64,000 nt of DNA from Serratia marcescens (GTDB lineage: Bacteria; Pseudomonadota; Gammaproteobacteria; Enterobacterales; Enterobacteriaceae). Of the stretch, positions 61,092 to 64,000 are shown piece after piece. The stretch's first letter is position 1. The number at the start of each line of letters is the position of its first letter. Where the stretch lies: assembly GCF_006715005.1 (NCBI RefSeq), contig NZ_VFMJ01000001.1:3596001-3660000 (forward strand). Direction: 5' to 3'. Made by a program: the position numbers and the translations under genes. The notes under the pieces were generated by a model that was not told the origin of the DNA, ran no database searches, and saw only the letters and a program-made list of their open reading frames with translations.

Positions 61092-62807
61092 TCACTCCCA
61101 GAAATCTCGCGCCGGATCCAGCACCGGTTTGACGATGCCCGCGCGAACGGTGAAGTCGCCGAAGCCTTCGCCGGCGTTGCGCTCCTTCGCCCAGCGCCCC
61201 ACCAACAGATCGATCTCGCTCAGGATCTCGTCTTCGTTGATGTTTTCGCGGTACATGCGCGGAATGCGCGTGCCTTCGCGGTTGCCACCCAAATGCAGGT
61301 TATAGCGGCCGACCGCCTTGCCCACCAGCCCCAGCTCCGCCAGCAGCGCGCGGCCGCAGCCGTTCGGGCAACCGGTGATGCGCAGCACGATATGCTCGTC
61401 GCCCACCCCGTGCCGATGCATGATCCCTTCCACCTTGGTGACGAACTGCGGCAGGAAGCGCTCGGCCTCCGCCATCGCCAGCGGGCAGGTCGGGAACGAT
61501 ACGCAGGCCATCGAGTTCTTGCGTTGCTCGCTGATCTCGTCGTCGATCAGGCCATGATCGCGCGCCAGGGCTTCGATCTTCGCCTTCTCGCTTTCCGGCA
61601 CGCCGGCGATGATCACGTTTTGGTTCGCCGTCAGACGGAAGTCGCCTTTATGGATCTTGGCGATCTCCGCCATGCCGGTCTTCAGCGGGCGCCCCGGATA
61701 GTCCAGCAGGCGACCGTTCTCGATAAACAGCGTCAGGTGCCATTGATCGTCGATGCCCTTCACCCAACCGATGCGATCGCCGCGGCCGGTGAATTCATAC
61801 GGCCGGATCGGTGCGAAGGTAATGCCGGCACGCTTTTCCACTTCGGCGCGGAAAACATCCACCCCGACGCGCTCCAGCGTGTATTTGGTTTTGGCGTTCT
61901 TGCGATCGGTGCGGTTGCCCCAGTCGCGCTGCGTGGTCACCACCGCTTCCGCGACCGCCAGCGTATGCTCGAGCGGAATGTAGCCGAACTCGCTGGCCTG
62001 GCGCGCGTAGGTTTTCTTGTTGCCGTGCTCGATGGACAATCCGCCGCCCACCAGCAGGTTGAAGCCTACCAGCTTGCCGTTTTCGGCGATCGCCACAAAG
62101 TTCATGTCGTTGGCGTGCAGATCGACGTCGTTCTGCGGCGGGATCACCACCGTGGTTTTGAACTTGCGCGGCAGGTAGGTCGACCCCAAAATCGGCTCTT
62201 CGTCGGTGGTGGCCACCTTCTCCTGATCCAGCCACACCTCGGCGTAGGCGCGGGTGCGCGGCAGCAGGTGTTCGGAGATCTTCTTCGCCCACTCGTAGGC
62301 TTCCTGATGCAGCTCGGACTCCACCGGGTTGGAGGTACACAGCACGTTGCGGTTCACGTCGTTGGCGGTCGCCAGCGCGTCCAACCCCAGACGGTTCAGC
62401 AGCTGGTGCACCGGTTTGACGTTGCTTTTCAGAATGCCGTGAAACTGGAACGTCTGGCGGTTGGTGATGCGAATGCTGCCATACAGCGTGCTCTCCTGCG
62501 CGAACTTGTCGATGCCCAGCCACTGCTGCGGGCTGATGATGCCGCCCGGCAGGCGGCAGCGCAGCATCATGGCATGGCGCGGCTCCAGCTTCTGCTCGGC
62601 GCGTTCGGCGCGAATGTCGCGGTCATCCTGCTGGTACATGCCGTGGAAACGGATCAGCAGGAAGTTGTCTCCGTTGAAGCCGCCGGTCAGGCCGTCATTT
62701 AAATCTTCGGCGATGGTGCCGCGCAGGAAGTGGCTCTCCTTCTTCATGCGCTCCGCATCGGCCAGTTTGCCTTCGACTACCAAAGGCCCGGGGTGTTTAT
62801 CACTCAT
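61092..62807 (-). CDS. cysI: Sulfite reductase hemoprotein subunit CysI
   Basis: Six-electron reduction of sulfite to sulfide with siroheme and a 4Fe-4S cluster. The 571 residues match E. coli (570). The four cluster cysteines are in CVSFPTC (about 435-441) and GCPNGC (about 480-484). The start ATG overlaps the cysJ stop by one base (TGATG). Confidence 0.98.
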   Translation of the reverse strand: MSDKHPGPLVVEGKLADAERMKKESHFLRGTIAEDLNDGLTGGFNGDNFLLIRFHGMYQQDDRDIRAERAEQKLEPRHAMMLRCRLPGGIISPQQWLGIDKFAQESTLYGSIRITNRQTFQFHGILKSNVKPVHQLLNRLGLDALATANDVNRNVLCTSNPVESELHQEAYEWAKKISEHLLPRTRAYAEVWLDQEKVATTDEEPILGSTYLPRKFKTTVVIPPQNDVDLHANDMNFVAIAENGKLVGFNLLVGGGLSIEHGNKKTYARQASEFGYIPLEHTLAVAEAVVTTQRDWGNRTDRKNAKTKYTLERVGVDVFRAEVEKRAGITFAPIRPYEFTGRGDRIGWVKGIDDQWHLTLFIENGRLLDYPGRPLKTGMAEIAKIHKGDFRLTANQNVIIAGVPESEKAKIEALARDHGLIDDEISEQRKNSMACVSFPTCPLAMAEAERFLPQFVTKVEGIMHRHGVGDEHIVLRITGCPNGCGRALLAELGLVGKAVGRYNLHLGGNREGTRIPRMYRENINEDEILSEIDLLVGRWAKERNAGEGFGDFTVRAGIVKPVLDPARDFWE

Positions 62808-64000
62808 CAGTAAACATCTCGCTGATAACGGCGCTCAAGGCGCAGCTCACTTAAAAATTCATCCGCCTGCTCGGTATCCATGCCACCGTGCTCGGCCACC
62901 AGTTCCAGTAATGTGTTTTCCACGTCTTTCGCCATGCGATTGGCATCGCCGCAGACGTAAATGTGCGCGCCTTCCTGAATCCAGCGCCACACTTCCGCGC
63001 CCTGTTCGCGCAGTTTGTCTTGTACGTATATTTTATGTTGCTGGTCGCGGGACCAGGCCAGATCGATGCGGGTCAGCAGGCCGTCTTTCACGTAGCGCTG
63101 CCATTCGACCTGATACAGGAAATCTTCGGTGAAGTGCGGGTTGCCGAAGAACAGCCAGTTCTTGCCGCCGGCGCCGTCGGCGTCGCGCTGCTGCATAAAG
63201 GCGCGGAACGGCGCGATGCCGGTGCCCGGGCCGATCATGATCACCGGCGCTTCCGGATTGGCCGGCAGGCGGAAGTTGTCGTTGTGTTCGATAAACACCC
63301 GCACGTCGCCGTCCTCCTCCAGGCGATCCGCCAGGAAGCCGGAGGCGCCGCCGCTGCGGGCGCGCCCGTCGATGTCGTAACGCACCACGCCCACGGTGAT
63401 GTGCACTTCGCTTTCGTTCTCCGCCTGCGAAGAGGCGATGGAATACAGGCGCGGCGTCAGCGGGCGCAGCAGGCCAACCAGCTGTTCGGCGCTCAGATCC
63501 GCCGGCGCCTGCCGCACCATATCGACGATCGGCGTATTGTGTGCGTACTGCTGCAGCGCAGCCTTATCCGCCAACAGGCCGATCAGCGTTTCGTCGCGCG
63601 ACAGCGCGGCGTATTTATCGACGATCGGGGTGGTGTTCTGCGTCAGTTCGAAATGGCTGCGCAGCGCCTGCGCCAGCGGCAGGGTCTGCCCTTCCACCTC
63701 GACCGGCTCGTCGCCTTTCAGCCACAACAACTGCACCAGCTCGTCCACCAGCGCGGGATCGTTGTCGAACCATACGCCGAGCGCATCGCCCGGTTGATAA
63801 CGCAGGCCGGAATCGCCCAGATCGATCTCGATATGGCGCACGTCTTTATCCGACGCGCGGCCGGTAATCTTCTGCTTAACCGCCAGTTGGGCGGTGAGCG
63901 GCTGTTCCTTGCTGTACGGGCTGCTGTCGATCAGATCGACCGCACCGCTGGCCAACACGCCCGGCGCGGCGATTTCCGCCGGCGTGCGCGCCTTCAGCAC
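62807..64000 (-). CDS. cysJ: Sulfite reductase flavoprotein subunit CysJ, C-terminal part
   Basis: Passes electrons from NADPH through FAD and FMN to CysI. The 397 residues present are the C-terminal two thirds of about 600. The FAD domain has RLYSIASS and the NADPH site [16 protein letters not shown] and [14 protein letters not shown]. The N-terminal flavodoxin domain lies beyond the right edge, so the start is not in the window. It is first of cysJ-cysI-cysH. Confidence 0.97.
   Translation of the reverse strand: MLKARTPAEIAAPGVLASGAVDLIDSSPYSKEQPLTAQLAVKQKITGRASDKDVRHIEIDLGDSGLRYQPGDALGVWFDNDPALVDELVQLLWLKGDEPVEVEGQTLPLAQALRSHFELTQNTTPIVDKYAALSRDETLIGLLADKAALQQYAHNTPIVDMVRQAPADLSAEQLVGLLRPLTPRLYSIASSQAENESEVHITVGVVRYDIDGRARSGGASGFLADRLEEDGDVRVFIEHNDNFRLPANPEAPVIMIGPGTGIAPFRAFMQQRDADGAGGKNWLFFGNPHFTEDFLYQVEWQRYVKDGLLTRIDLAWSRDQQHKIYVQDKLREQGAEVWRWIQEGAHIYVCGDANRMAKDVENTLLELVAEHGGMDTEQADEFLSELRLERRYQRDVY

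Noticed and set aside
60864-62702. A 612-codon open frame on the plus strand across cysH-cysI
   Set aside because: It is antisense to two well-matched cys genes. Long antisense frames are common in G/C-rich DNA with few stop codons, and its product resembles no family (rich in His, Arg and Gln).

Overview
The window is chromosomal DNA of an enterobacterium. Gene order and protein sequences point to the genus Serratia, most likely S. marcescens or a close relative. Three things support this: coding sequences that closely match Escherichia coli core proteins, a chitobiose locus in which a GH1 phospho-glucosidase replaces chbA and chbF, and an SOS-boxed holin/lysozyme/Ogr trio that matches what I recall of S. 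marcescens regABC, the activator locus for bacteriocin 28b. The species call is an inference from recognition; no search was run.

Layout. 1-3340: the 5' part of an rrn operon on the minus strand (23S fragment, tRNA-Glu, 16S, tandem stringent promoters) next to clpB, the same setting as E. coli rrnG. 3337-8611: heat-shock gene clpB with a sigma-32 promoter, then pgeF and rluD, and divergent bamD. rluD carries a one-base deletion that splits its reading frame. 8845-13251: raiA behind a class II CRP-type site, pheL attenuator plus pheA, and convergent tyrA-aroF with TyrR-type boxes. 13478-15506: a ydiY-like outer membrane protein gene and the regABC remnant. 15598-20225: the ffh and rpsP-rimM-trmD-rplS ribosome/SRP block and ypjD. 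20268-25192: corB, luxS, the antisense sRNA gene micA, gshA, yqaA, yqaB and three identical tRNA-Arg genes. 25464-31303: tRNA-Ser, csrA, alaS, recX, recA with its LexA box, and pncC.

31547-42054 is the most accessory part. It holds an MFS transporter with an acidic tail, the chitobiose operon (chbB, chbC, GH1 enzyme, chbR, chbG), and a LysR gene divergent from an SDR, an aldo/keto reductase and a secreted beta-propeller protein. From 42362 the conserved order returns: mutS, convergent with the ftsB-ispD-ispF-truD-surE-pcm-nlpD-rpoS run on the minus strand. 51706-54016 is a polar amino-acid ABC transporter operon. 54069-64000 is the sulfate assimilation region: ygbE, cysG-cysDNC, iap, cysH, cysI and a cysJ cut by the window edge.

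How it works together. Stress and growth-phase control recur through the window: RpoS and its leader, RecA/LexA, CsrA, RaiA/CRP, MicA and ClpB. The regABC trio links the SOS response to a phage-type late activator and a lysis pair. The cys block carries sulfate from APS through PAPS and sulfite to sulfide, and supplies the siroheme that CysI needs. The chb block takes up and cleaves chitin disaccharide. Most genes are ordinary core genes. The points worth a second look are regABC, the rluD frameshift, the chb operon without a IIA gene, and several unassigned palindromes.
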